Assembly (NCBI GenBank): GCA_014871545.1
Contig: WGSR01000023.1
Location: 1-12,265, forward strand
Reading direction: 5' to 3'
From: Collinsella sp.
Lineage (GTDB): Bacteria > Actinomycetota > Coriobacteriia > Coriobacteriales > Coriobacteriaceae
DNA length: 12,265 bases
The position numbers and the translations under genes are program-made. The notes beneath the pieces were generated by a model. That model did no database searches and was not told the DNA's origin. It saw nothing but the letters and a program-made list of their open reading frames with translations. How positions within the stretch are numbered: position 1 is the first letter of the stretch; the number at the start of each line of letters is the position of its first letter. This document shows, piece by piece, positions 1 through 6,219 of this stretch.

Positions 1-328
1 CTAACTACAGTGTTTGCAGGGAGATGTTACCGCATCGTTTCGTCGACGTGTTCGAGACCGTCTCCATAATTGGCGTTTTTTACGTTCGTGTAATTCGGTG
101 AGCGGCTGGATTTCCTCGACAGACGATGCATTTGACACATATCGCCCTGCCGTCGCCGATCGCTCGATTGTCGCTCGAAAAAAGTTGAAGTATTTTTTGC
201 CGCCTTTTATCTGCGGAGACGCCAATCCGTCAAGCATTTGGTCAGAAATTGGTCAAGTAGCGGCTGATACGGTCGGCGTCGACAGCCAAAACCGATAGAA
301 GTTTTGGCCCAGAAGCAGGGAGGTTCCC
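1..328. other. Gene-poor leader region upstream of the surface-protein run
   Basis: I see no convincing gene here. Open frames exist on both strands, but their translations are Arg/Ser-rich, have no recognisable motifs and lack a good ribosome-binding site. The stretch is less GC-rich than the rest, with several T/A runs around 73-80 and 176-200. A perfect -35-like TTGACA lies at 132-137, but I find no acceptable -10 at 16-18 bases from it. A short repeat TTGGTCA occurs twice, 11 bases apart (238-244 and 249-255), with a further GTCA at 229-232. The region probably carries the promoter and control sites of the following genes, but I cannot place the transcription start. Confidence 0.5.
229..255. 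repeat. Short direct repeats of TTGGTCA at helical spacing
   Basis: TTGGTCA is present at 238-244 and again at 249-255, an 11-base period, and a partial GTCA lies at 229-232. Repeats about one helical turn apart are typical of sites for regulators that bind one face of DNA. No regulator gene is nearby and no promoter can be fixed, so the operator role is only inferred. Confidence 0.3.
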
Positions 329-625
329 ATGGCATATTACTGGCCCCAGTACGGCATCGCCATCGAAGTCGACGACGATCCCCATCTCCTGCCTTTCGAC
401 GAAGAGGCATTCCCCGATACGACGGTCTACCACGTTACCACCGATGTGATCTGCGACCCCGAGTCGTTCTCGGCGCTCGCCCACCACATCGCGCATATCC
501 ACGACATCGAGCTCCCTCCCGACTTCGACGAGCTTGTCTACTCGCGCCGCCTGATGCTTCACATGCTCTTTGGAGCGGACCCGTCCACCTTTGCGCGCAT
601 CTATACCGCCAAGGATGCCGCATGA
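329..625 (+). CDS. Small uncharacterised acidic protein, 98 aa
   Basis: The ATG is set by a strong AGGGAGG at 317-323, five bases upstream. The protein is acidic and His-rich, with no signal peptide or membrane segment, so it should be cytoplasmic. Its N-terminus has Trp5-Pro-Gln-Tyr, then Ile-Glu-Val-Asp-Asp at residues 12-16. A 'WP.Y...IEVD' strand followed by a short Val/Thr strand and an 'xxDPExF..LA..I' helix (residues 42-54) recalls the second half of DUF559/Vsr-like nuclease folds, but the catalytic core upstream is absent. I treat that as a weak resemblance only. The stop overlaps the next ATG (ATGA), so the two genes are probably translationally coupled. The function is unknown. The gene itself is likely real because of its RBS, coupling and non-random protein composition. 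Confidence 0.75.
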   Translation: MAYYWPQYGIAIEVDDDPHLLPFDEEAFPDTTVYHVTTDVICDPESFSALAHHIAHIHDIELPPDFDELVYSRRLMLHMLFGADPSTFARIYTAKDAA

Positions 626-1131
626 GCGCGAAGAAGCCGCCCCACTTTGCAGGTCTGGGGCATCGCAGGAAGCTCATCGTTGCCTGCTTGGCCATCGTCT
701 GCGCCCTTGTCGCCGTAGGACTATACGCTTGGCAGTCGCAGCCCGTACCCGAGGCGGGCGCTTCGGTTACGACGGCCGAGGGCAAAACGCGTCAGGAAAT
801 CCAAGATGAGCTCGACGCCATCGTCCGCGACAACATGATGACGATTTCGGTCGCACCGGTCGCCCAGCTGCAGGAGGACGGCAAGCTGCGCGTCAACGTG
901 CAAAACGTCCAAGACAATAAATTTCCCCAGCGATTCCGCGTCATCCAAAACGACGAGACCATGTACGAATCCGGTGTGGTCGAGACCGGCAAGACAATCG
1001 AAACGTGCCCCGCCGGCGACATCAAAGAAGGCGAGGCGTACATCGAGATCCAGGCACTCGATGCCAAGACCCTCGACAGCCACGGCAATCCGACACGTGT
1101 CAAGGTGCGGGTTGAGCAAGCCGAGAACTAG
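622..1131 (+). CDS. Membrane-anchored surface protein with external beta domain, 169 aa
   Basis: I start at ATG 622, which overlaps the previous stop as ATGA and has AAGGA at 611-615. The open frame extends to 304, but that start has no RBS and would run through the preceding gene. A basic N-terminus (residues 2-16) is followed by one hydrophobic helix at about 17-36, with no cleavage site after it, giving a type II membrane anchor. The external part begins with a helix (QEIQDELDAIVRDNMMTISV, about 58-77) and continues as a beta domain. The domain contains 'MYESGVVETGKTIE', matching the 'iY.SGlI..G..Ie' pattern of small surface beta proteins of Clostridia and Coriobacteriia that I recall next to surface-assembly genes. 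The precise role is unknown. It may be an assembly or anchoring partner of the exported proteins that follow. Confidence 0.8.
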   Translation: MSAKKPPHFAGLGHRRKLIVACLAIVCALVAVGLYAWQSQPVPEAGASVTTAEGKTRQEIQDELDAIVRDNMMTISVAPVAQLQEDGKLRVNVQNVQDNKFPQRFRVIQNDETMYESGVVETGKTIETCPAGDIKEGEAYIEIQALDAKTLDSHGNPTRVKVRVEQAEN

Positions 1132-1184
1132 CTTTTCCGGCCGACGCGGCACCGCACGCAATTCACCAGCATTCGTCCAATCAT

Positions 1185-1201
1185 CGCGGGGACGGCCCGC
1201 G
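1185..1201 (+). repeat. GC-rich hairpin just before a ribosome-binding site
   Basis: CGCGGG at 1185-1190 pairs perfectly with CCCGCG at 1196-1201 around a GACGG loop. It lies in the 90-base gap between the membrane-anchored protein and the exported protein, ten bases upstream of the AAGGA RBS. No T-run follows, so it is not a typical intrinsic terminator. A role in mRNA processing or stability of the downstream cistron is possible but inferred. Confidence 0.35.
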
Positions 1202-1221
1202 GCGAATAGAAAGGAACGACC

Positions 1222-1821
1222 ATGGACATCACCAGGAACATGAACGGAGCCAGAGCGCTCGTCGTGGGCGCAGGGCTCGCGCTCGCGCTCGCAATGGGCG
1301 CCGCCCCGACGCCAGCTATGGCAGCCGGGCGCGTTGGAACCACGAAAGTAATGGTCAGGACCGAGATCGACAACGTTGAGTTCAAAGTTCCGACGGTTAT
1401 TCCCTTCGTCGCCAAGGCCGACGGCACGCTTCAGGGCCCCTCAGAAGACGCGACCACCATCGACAATCTTTCGGCCTACGGCATCCATGTCACCAACATG
1501 AAGATCGACGCCATGAACACCTGGACCATTGCCGCCGACGCCAAGGCCGGAACCGCGCAGAACTCCATCGACTTTAAGGTCGGCCCCGACGGCGCACTCC
1601 AGAACGCCAGCGCTGCAACGCAGGGGACAGGCCTCGATCTTTCCAAGAATGCAGCCTTCGACATGGGCTACCAGGGCATTGCCGGCGGCACGGACAAAAT
1701 TAAGCTCAAGACAAGCGGAAACGTCGCCCGCGTCACGCGCGACATCTTCCACGTAACCGGCGAAGGCGATCAGGTTGCAACGATCACCTGGACGGTCGAG
1801 CCCGGTGCGCACACGGCATAA
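1222..1821 (+). CDS. Exported WxL-like / camelysin-like surface protein, 199 aa
   Basis: The ATG at 1222 has AAGGA at 1211-1215. ATG 1240 is a possible second start but has a worse RBS. There is a clear signal peptide: Arg5 and Arg11, a hydrophobic core at about 12-27, and a likely cut after Ala34 (AMA|AG). The mature part is predicted all-beta, with 'VPTVIPFVAKADGTL' at 56-70, 'TWTI' at 100-103 and 'TITWTVEPG' at 187-195 close to the C-terminus. Two Trp-x-hydrophobic motifs, the second inside a Thr-rich strand near the end, resemble the WxL cell-wall-binding domain of Firmicutes. The spacing is not exact, so I call it WxL-like. No membrane anchor or sortase signal is present, so surface retention would be non-covalent or through partners. 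The small LAQTG protein begins within its last codons, suggesting joint production. Confidence 0.75.
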   Translation: MDITRNMNGARALVVGAGLALALAMGAAPTPAMAAGRVGTTKVMVRTEIDNVEFKVPTVIPFVAKADGTLQGPSEDATTIDNLSAYGIHVTNMKIDAMNTWTIAADAKAGTAQNSIDFKVGPDGALQNASAATQGTGLDLSKNAAFDMGYQGIAGGTDKIKLKTSGNVARVTRDIFHVTGEGDQVATITWTVEPGAHTA

Positions 1822-2086
1822 GGCCGTTGCCCTGGCCGCCGCCATCGGCATCTTGGCGTTTGGCCCAGCCATGGCCTTTGCCCAGCAAGAACAGGCGCAG
1901 GCCGCCACGCAAGTGACGGTCGACCTCTCGGGGCTCGACCGCGGCGACCGCGAGGAACCGTTGGCGCAGACAGGCGACAGACGATGGCTCTTGGCAGCAG
2001 GCGCCACAGCAGCAGGCGCGGGAACCGCCGGCCTCGGCCTGCACATCAAACGCAGCCAGAAACAAAACACGGACAGGCCGCACTAA
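1805..2086 (+). CDS. Small sortase-anchored surface protein with LAQTG signal, 93 aa
   Basis: I choose GTG 1805 because it gives a classical signal peptide: Arg2, Arg4, His5 and Lys6, then a hydrophobic core 7-20, with cleavage after Ala26 (AFA|QQ). The frame extends to TTG 1775, which only adds a Ser/Arg-rich stretch. No strong RBS precedes the GTG. It lies inside the last 17 bases of the previous gene, so translation may be coupled. A short mature segment (27-52) leads to LAQTG at 53-57, a hydrophobic stretch at about 61-79 and a basic tail starting Lys-Arg at 82-83. This is a complete cell-wall sorting signal with Ala instead of Pro at position 2, as is common in Actinobacteria. With only about 30 mature residues it could act as a wall-linked stub or pilus/complex base, like CscB in WxL clusters. 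No sortase gene is in the window. Confidence 0.8.
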   Translation: MRTRHKAVALAAAIGILAFGPAMAFAQQEQAQAATQVTVDLSGLDRGDREEPLAQTGDRRWLLAAGATAAGAGTAGLGLHIKRSQKQNTDRPH

Positions 2087-2104
2087 ATTAGCTAAGGAGA
2101 CCCC

Positions 2105-3535
2105 ATGGCATCGAAGAACCTTTTGCCCGTCGTCGCACTCTGCGGCGCGCTCGCAACCGGAACGCCTGTCGCCGCTTGGGCGACTCCCGTCATGGCAGAC
2201 TCCTTATCAGCAGCCCTAAGCTCCGCACCAAATCCGTCGAGCGCCATTGCGTGCAAGCGTTTTTCGATCGCACAGGCTGCAATCTCAACCTCGGGATGCC
2301 TTCGTCGTAATACGGACGGTTCGATAGTCGTGGATATCAATCGTTCGAACAAGGCAAACGGCTCCCAGGCGGGGTACGCCGTCTGCACGTGGCGCTCGGT
2401 TGTGCTCGACGCAGATGGCGATCCATGCAATTTAGAGCTGCGCATCGACATCGCTTCGATCGATGACTCGGCGAACGGAGCGAAGGTCGCCTTCGACGGT
2501 ACGTTTTTTGAGAAAGGAGGCGGTATATGTCTGGGCTGCGCCGCCGCGAATGCAGACGACACGCAGCCCACCCTCTCATTCACGGCATCGTTGCGGCTGA
2601 CCAAAGCCGACACCGATGCCATCGCGGCGGGAGAAGCGTCCCTGCTGTTCTACGCCGTCAGCACCAAAGACACAGACGCTCATTTCGAGAAGCCAGCCGG
2701 ATCACTCAGCCTTACACGAGGGATAGAGGCAGGCCCTATTGAAATCGATGTCCACGCGCAAAGCAGGCAACGCATTCTTGCCGACCCGGCGCTTCTCGAA
2801 ATGGAGTGGAGCGGATCCGGAGCCATCGGAATTCTCCCCTCCGCGCTTGACGCCAAGACGCTCCCCTCAAACGACGAACCCATCAACGCAACCATACAAG
2901 AAGAGAGCGCGGACAAAGAAGCAGGTGCGGGCGACACGCCGTCGCCGACAAACAGCGTCCCAGCTTCTTTCGAAGCATCGAATGAGCCCGCTGCCGTTCC
3001 AAACGACCCCGAGCTCGCGGACAGTCTGGGGCTTGCTGATCCTCAAGAAATTGATGAGGGTAACTGCTGCGTGCTTGCCGCGCTCGACCACACAGAGGTC
3101 ATCGACGCTGCGAACATCGAAGTTGCCGCCGCCAATCAGCCCGTCCGCAAGTCGGCCATCATCGCATTTCCCGAATCCATCGAAGTCGTCTTTTTGCCAT
3201 CGGGCGAGGTCGTGGCCCCAACACTGCTCACCTTGTTGGGCGCCAAGAATACTCGAAACGAAATTAAAAAGGTCACGGTTGTCGAACCTGCAACCACCGC
3301 CAAGCTGCGTCTATACGCCGTTGCCCCAGACGGAGGCAAGACCTTGGAATTCGATGGCGACACACTCCTCGCCTGGCGACGTCTGGACATTATGCAAGAC
3401 GTCTCGTATCAGATCGAACTCGTAGGGTTTGATCGTGCCCGCGATGCCAATATCATCGCCGCGGCTATTGAATCCCCACAGCGGCTTATGACGCTGCGCT
3501 TTGACTACTATCCCTATGTCCCGACAACCACCTGA
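2105..3535 (+). CDS. Large exported protein of unknown function, 476 aa
   Basis: AAGGAGA at 2094-2100 sets ATG 2105, 18 bases after the previous stop. The signal peptide is residues 1 to about 31, with possible cuts after Ala27 (AWA) or Ala31 (VMA). Residues 45-220 form a beta-rich N-terminal domain with Cys50, 65, 94, 108 and a C-x-x-C pair at 142/145. Residues 250-320 are a Pro/Ser/Glu/Asp-rich linker, followed by Cys321-Cys322. The C-terminal domain (about 350-476) contains 'FPESIEVVFLPSGEV' and ends 'TLRFDYYPYVP'. By eye this runs parallel to the 'VPTVIPFVAKADGTL' opening and 'TITWTVEP' ending of the protein encoded at 1222-1821. It has no sortase signal or membrane anchor, so it is either secreted or held by the neighbouring surface proteins. 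The many Cys residues suggest disulfides. It could be the exposed, ligand-binding member of the cluster, but this is inference. Confidence 0.8.
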   Translation: MASKNLLPVVALCGALATGTPVAAWATPVMADSLSAALSSAPNPSSAIACKRFSIAQAAISTSGCLRRNTDGSIVVDINRSNKANGSQAGYAVCTWRSVVLDADGDPCNLELRIDIASIDDSANGAKVAFDGTFFEKGGGICLGCAAANADDTQPTLSFTASLRLTKADTDAIAAGEASLLFYAVSTKDTDAHFEKPAGSLSLTRGIEAGPIEIDVHAQSRQRILADPALLEMEWSGSGAIGILPSALDAKTLPSNDEPINATIQEESADKEAGAGDTPSPTNSVPASFEASNEPAAVPNDPELADSLGLADPQEIDEGNCCVLAALDHTEVIDAANIEVAAANQPVRKSAIIAFPESIEVVFLPSGEVVAPTLLTLLGAKNTRNEIKKVTVVEPATTAKLRLYAVAPDGGKTLEFDGDTLLAWRRLDIMQDVSYQIELVGFDRARDANIIAAAIESPQRLMTLRFDYYPYVPTTT

Positions 3536-3558
3536 GGCTTAAATGCTGCGCACCATTC

Positions 3559-3584
3559 CTAATACCACTTATATAACGTATTAG
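3559..3584. promoter_or_regulatory. AT-rich inverted repeat, possible operator/promoter
   Basis: CTAATAC at 3559-3565 is a perfect inverted match to GTATTAG at 3578-3584, with a 12-base AT-rich spacer that contains the palindrome TTATATAA (3569-3576). The spacer includes TATAAC (3572-3577), a plausible -10, but no good -35 lies 16-18 bases upstream. It sits in the 118-base gap before the DUF554 gene. A second possible -10, the extended TGCTACGAT at 3615-3623, lies closer to the start. A regulator-binding promoter is likely but not proven. Confidence 0.4.
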
Positions 3585-3643
3585 ATGAGTCGCGATGTAC
3601 CTCGCATTCCACTCTGCTACGATTGCCACGTTGGCATCAATAC

Positions 3644-3650
3644 GGGAGGG
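3644..3650 (+). promoter_or_regulatory. RBS fixing the start of the DUF554 gene
   Basis: GGGAGGG lies three bases upstream of ATG 3654. The open frame reaches back to ATG 3585, but that start has no RBS and lies next to the AT-rich inverted repeat. The extra 23 residues would be Cys/His-containing and hydrophilic, unlike the family. Confidence 0.6.
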
Positions 3651-3653
3651 CTC

Positions 3654-4370
3654 ATGCCGGGCTTGGGAACAATCATCAACGTTGTGCTTTTAGTTGCGGG
3701 CGGTCTTTTGGGATTAGCGGGCGGCCGCTTCATTACACCGCGCATTCAAGACACGCTCATGAAAGCATCGGGGCTGTGCGTCCTGTTTATCGGCCTGGGC
3801 GGCACCATGCAAAAGATGCTCCTTATCGATGGGGAGGCGCTGGCGACCACCGGTACCACCATGCTCATTGTCTCGTTCGCTCTCGGCTCGCTCATCGGCG
3901 AGGCCGTCAACTTGGAAGCCGCCATCGAGAACCTTGGCGAATGGCTCAAGCGCAAGACTGGCAGTGAGGGCGATAACGAGTTCACCAACGCTTTTGTCTC
4001 GACTTCACTCACCGTGTGTATCGGCGCCATGGCCATTGTGGGATCGATCCAGGACGGCCTGCTCGGCGACTGGTCAACGCTTGCCCTCAAGGGCGCACTG
4101 GACTGCATCATCGTCTGCACCATGACGGCCTCGCTCGGACGCGGCTGCATCTTCTCGGCCCTGCCCGTCGCCGTGTTCCAGGGGACGATCACGTTGTTTG
4201 CCGGCGCGCTCTCCCCCATCATGACCACAGCAGCCCTCAACAGCCTTTCGCTCGTAGGCTCCATGCTTATCTTCTGCGTCGGCGTCAACCTCATCCGTCC
4301 TCAGACCTTCCGCACGGCCAATATGCTCCCCTCCGTCGTCATCGCCGTCATCTACGCCCTCCTGTTCTAA
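3654..4370 (+). CDS. DUF554 family membrane protein, 238 aa
   Basis: This is a polytopic inner-membrane protein of the DUF554 family (related to E. coli YqgA and B. subtilis YdfK), whose transport or other function is not established. ATG 3654 gives the usual family length and opening, 'GLGTIINVVLLVAGGLLG' (3-20). Family features visible in order are a second helix 'GLCVLFIGLGG' (40-50), 'SFALGSLIGE' (74-83) followed by an amphipathic 'NLEAAIENLGEWLK' loop, 'IGAMAIVGSIQDGLLGD' (123-139), 'LKGALDC' (145-151), and C-terminal helices through 'GSMLIFCVGVNLI' (202-214). About seven hydrophobic segments are seen. It follows the surface-protein run by 118 bases, and an AT-rich inverted repeat in that gap suggests its own promoter. 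I see no functional link to the next operon, although both are on the same strand. Confidence 0.9.
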   Translation: MPGLGTIINVVLLVAGGLLGLAGGRFITPRIQDTLMKASGLCVLFIGLGGTMQKMLLIDGEALATTGTTMLIVSFALGSLIGEAVNLEAAIENLGEWLKRKTGSEGDNEFTNAFVSTSLTVCIGAMAIVGSIQDGLLGDWSTLALKGALDCIIVCTMTASLGRGCIFSALPVAVFQGTITLFAGALSPIMTTAALNSLSLVGSMLIFCVGVNLIRPQTFRTANMLPSVVIAVIYALLF

Positions 4371-4412
4371 ATCTATCTACGCAGCAGTATCTCGAACACC
4401 TGTTTGATGCTG

Positions 4413-4421
4413 TGCTATGAT
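4413..4421 (+). promoter_or_regulatory. Extended -10 promoter of the TerB-ATPase-helicase operon
   Basis: TGCTATGAT is a TGn-extended -10 element (TATGAT at 4416-4421, one mismatch to consensus). It lies 37 bases upstream of the GTG at 4459, and the implied transcript starts near 4428. The -35 region is poor (TCGAAC at 4392-4397, 18-base spacer), as is usual for extended -10 promoters. It is the best promoter candidate in the 88-base gap after the DUF554 gene. Confidence 0.5.
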
Positions 4422-4443
4422 ATGAGGTCACCGAAGCTGCGTT

Positions 4444-4456
4444 AGGAGAGGAGAGA
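4444..4456 (+). promoter_or_regulatory. Strong purine-rich RBS selecting a GTG start
   Basis: AGGAGAGGAGAGA contains overlapping copies of the Shine-Dalgarno core just before GTG 4459. It supports this start over any internal ATG and suggests good expression of the first gene of the trio. Confidence 0.65.
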
Positions 4457-4458
4457 CG

Positions 4459-6219
4459 GTGGCCGACCAGGACATTAAGATGCTCATCGAGCGCATTATG
4501 GCCGAGGCCCGGACCCATCAGTCCGCCCGCTTCTCAAGCGAAGTCTATGCTGACGAGCCGATTCTCAAAACCGGTCGTCAGATGCAGAATTTCCTTCCCG
4601 ACCAGTACCGCAAGATGCGCGAGATATCGCGCTGGCAGGATGACCCCAAAGGCGGCGCGGGTCGCTGGCTTTCGGAAGCCGAGCTTTTCTACCGCCAGGG
4701 CCTGCTGATGGCCGACTTTGAGGACGACTGTCCCTACAACGGCACCTTTAAGTCGCACTTTCCCACCTACAACGCCATGAGCGACCGGCAGTTGCGCGGC
4801 TACTTTACCTGGCGTGCCCAAGTGCGCCGCGGAACCGTCGAGGAAACGTCTACGTCCTTTGCCTTTCTGTATCTCTATGAGCTGATCTGCGGCATTGGCG
4901 TAGATGATCCGCTCGAAGGCTTTAACAAGATCAAGGCCTTTTGGGATGTCTATCGCGCCTTCGAGCCCGGCATCGACCGGTTTGCGCGCGTGTGGCTGCA
5001 GGATTACGCCGTGTTCCACGGGCTCGACCCCAAGCTGCTTCGTGACTCTAAAACCGTCATGTTCGATAACGCCCTTATCGAGCTGCGACGCGCGGCACGA
5101 GACCTTGTACCAGCACCGGCACCGTCCGGCCAGACCCCTAAGCGTCGCAAAACCTCCGAGCCCACGCTCCCCCTTCCGCCCGATGAGGTGCGCGAGGAGC
5201 GACTCATGGCCGCCATCAACGCCCTCTCCACGTACAACCTAAATAACTCGCGGCTCGATCGCAGCCACCATCGCGATCTGCGCCACGTAGCATGCGCCGT
5301 GTATGTCCGCATGGCGCGCTACTATGACACGCACCGAAAGACCGGCATCGTGGCGAGTTTATTTGGGGAGGAGACGGCCATGCCCTACACCATGTTTGCC
5401 TCGGCCGTATTCTTTGCGCCCGAGCGCCACGAGGACTGCGAATACCGCTTGGATCCTATCCATATCTACCGTTGCCAAAACGGCTTTTGGGAATGTATGC
5501 GTATCCACGGTAGTAGGCAAAAGAGCAACAAGCTCGGTGAAATGATGCGCGCCTGCGACCAACGCCTGCGCCTGGCGCTGGACCCCGCCCATCCCCTTAA
5601 GGAAGAAAAGGTCCCCAAATATCTGGCCAAGATTATCGATGACGAGATTGTGGCATGGCTTTCGTGGGACGCCGCACACCAGCCCGTCAAGATCGATATC
5701 GACCTGACTCAGCTGGGGCACATTCGGAGCGCCGCTGCGCAAACGCGCGAAGCGCTTTTAATCGATGAAGAGCGCGAGGACAGCGCGCCCGTGGAAGTCG
5801 AGACAGCGAACTCAGGGCAACCGGAAGCCGAGCCCGTAGCCGACGCGATTGTCGAGGCGGTCGCGGCACCCATTCGGCAGGACGAGACCGACGAGCCAAC
5901 CATATCCACCGAACAGTTTGGTGTCGTGGCACCGCTTCTCGCGCCGACGCCCGCGTTCGCAGCTGTTGCGCCCGCTGACGCCACGAACGAACTCACGCCT
6001 GCCGCAGACGCCTATCTCCGCGCGCTGCTCGAGCACAACGCAGTACAGGCGGAATCGGCGGTAGTGCAATCGGGGCAGAGCGAGGACATGCTCGTCGACA
6101 GCATCAACGAGGCGCTCTTTGACCTGGTGGGAGACACCATTATCGAATTCGGCGCGGCAGGACCGCAAATTATCGAGGATTACGAAGCAGACGTGAGAGG
6201 ATACCTAGACCATGAGTGA
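4459..6219 (+). CDS. TerB_N / TerB_C domain protein, 586 aa
   Basis: First gene of a three-gene unit. Residues about 35-195 match TerB_N: 'EAELFYRQGLLMADF' (73-87), 'LRGYFTWRAQVRRG' (112-125), 'FLYLYELICGIG' (136-147) and 'FEPGIDRFARVWLQDY' (168-183). A basic Pro-rich hinge (215-240) leads to a helical middle region (245-400) with many His, Asp and Tyr. The TerB_C part begins about 405 ('VKIDIDLTQLGHIRSAA') and ends 'LVDSINEALFDLVGDTIIE...IIEDY' (545-575). It is split by a long Ala/Pro/Glu linker at about 440-510. TerB domains come from tellurite-resistance and phage-inhibition (ter) operons and are proposed to organise stress or defence complexes at the membrane. No membrane helix is visible here, so the protein is cytoplasmic by itself. 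The next gene starts inside its last codons. I infer a scaffold or sensor role for the ATPase and helicase. Confidence 0.85.
   Translation: MADQDIKMLIERIMAEARTHQSARFSSEVYADEPILKTGRQMQNFLPDQYRKMREISRWQDDPKGGAGRWLSEAELFYRQGLLMADFEDDCPYNGTFKSHFPTYNAMSDRQLRGYFTWRAQVRRGTVEETSTSFAFLYLYELICGIGVDDPLEGFNKIKAFWDVYRAFEPGIDRFARVWLQDYAVFHGLDPKLLRDSKTVMFDNALIELRRAARDLVPAPAPSGQTPKRRKTSEPTLPLPPDEVREERLMAAINALSTYNLNNSRLDRSHHRDLRHVACAVYVRMARYYDTHRKTGIVASLFGEETAMPYTMFASAVFFAPERHEDCEYRLDPIHIYRCQNGFWECMRIHGSRQKSNKLGEMMRACDQRLRLALDPAHPLKEEKVPKYLAKIIDDEIVAWLSWDAAHQPVKIDIDLTQLGHIRSAAAQTREALLIDEEREDSAPVEVETANSGQPEAEPVADAIVEAVAAPIRQDETDEPTISTEQFGVVAPLLAPTPAFAAVAPADATNELTPAADAYLRALLEHNAVQAESAVVQSGQSEDMLVDSINEALFDLVGDTIIEFGAAGPQIIEDYEADVRGYLDHE

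Noticed and set aside
132..137. Perfect TTGACA as a -35 box
   Set aside because: No acceptable -10 sequence at 16-18 bases downstream, so I did not annotate a promoter.
1..237. 78-codon minus-strand frame ending at the window edge
   Set aside because: No RBS or recognisable motif, and a basic low-information translation. Most likely chance in a gene-poor region.
14..298. 94-codon plus-strand frame, in frame with the small gene at 329
   Set aside because: The translation is Arg/Ser-rich with no motif, there is no RBS, and it is closed by a stop before 329. It is not a credible N-terminal extension or gene.
304..621. Long upstream extension of the membrane-anchored protein's frame
   Set aside because: It runs antisense-like through the preceding gene's codons in another frame and has Arg/His/Pro shadow composition. 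The ATG at 622 has an RBS and the ATGA overlap.
4459..6219. Calling the first gene of the trio a tellurite-resistance gene
   Set aside because: Only TerB_N/TerB_C domains are present. No TerC, TerD or TerZ neighbours exist, so tellurite resistance as a phenotype is unsupported.
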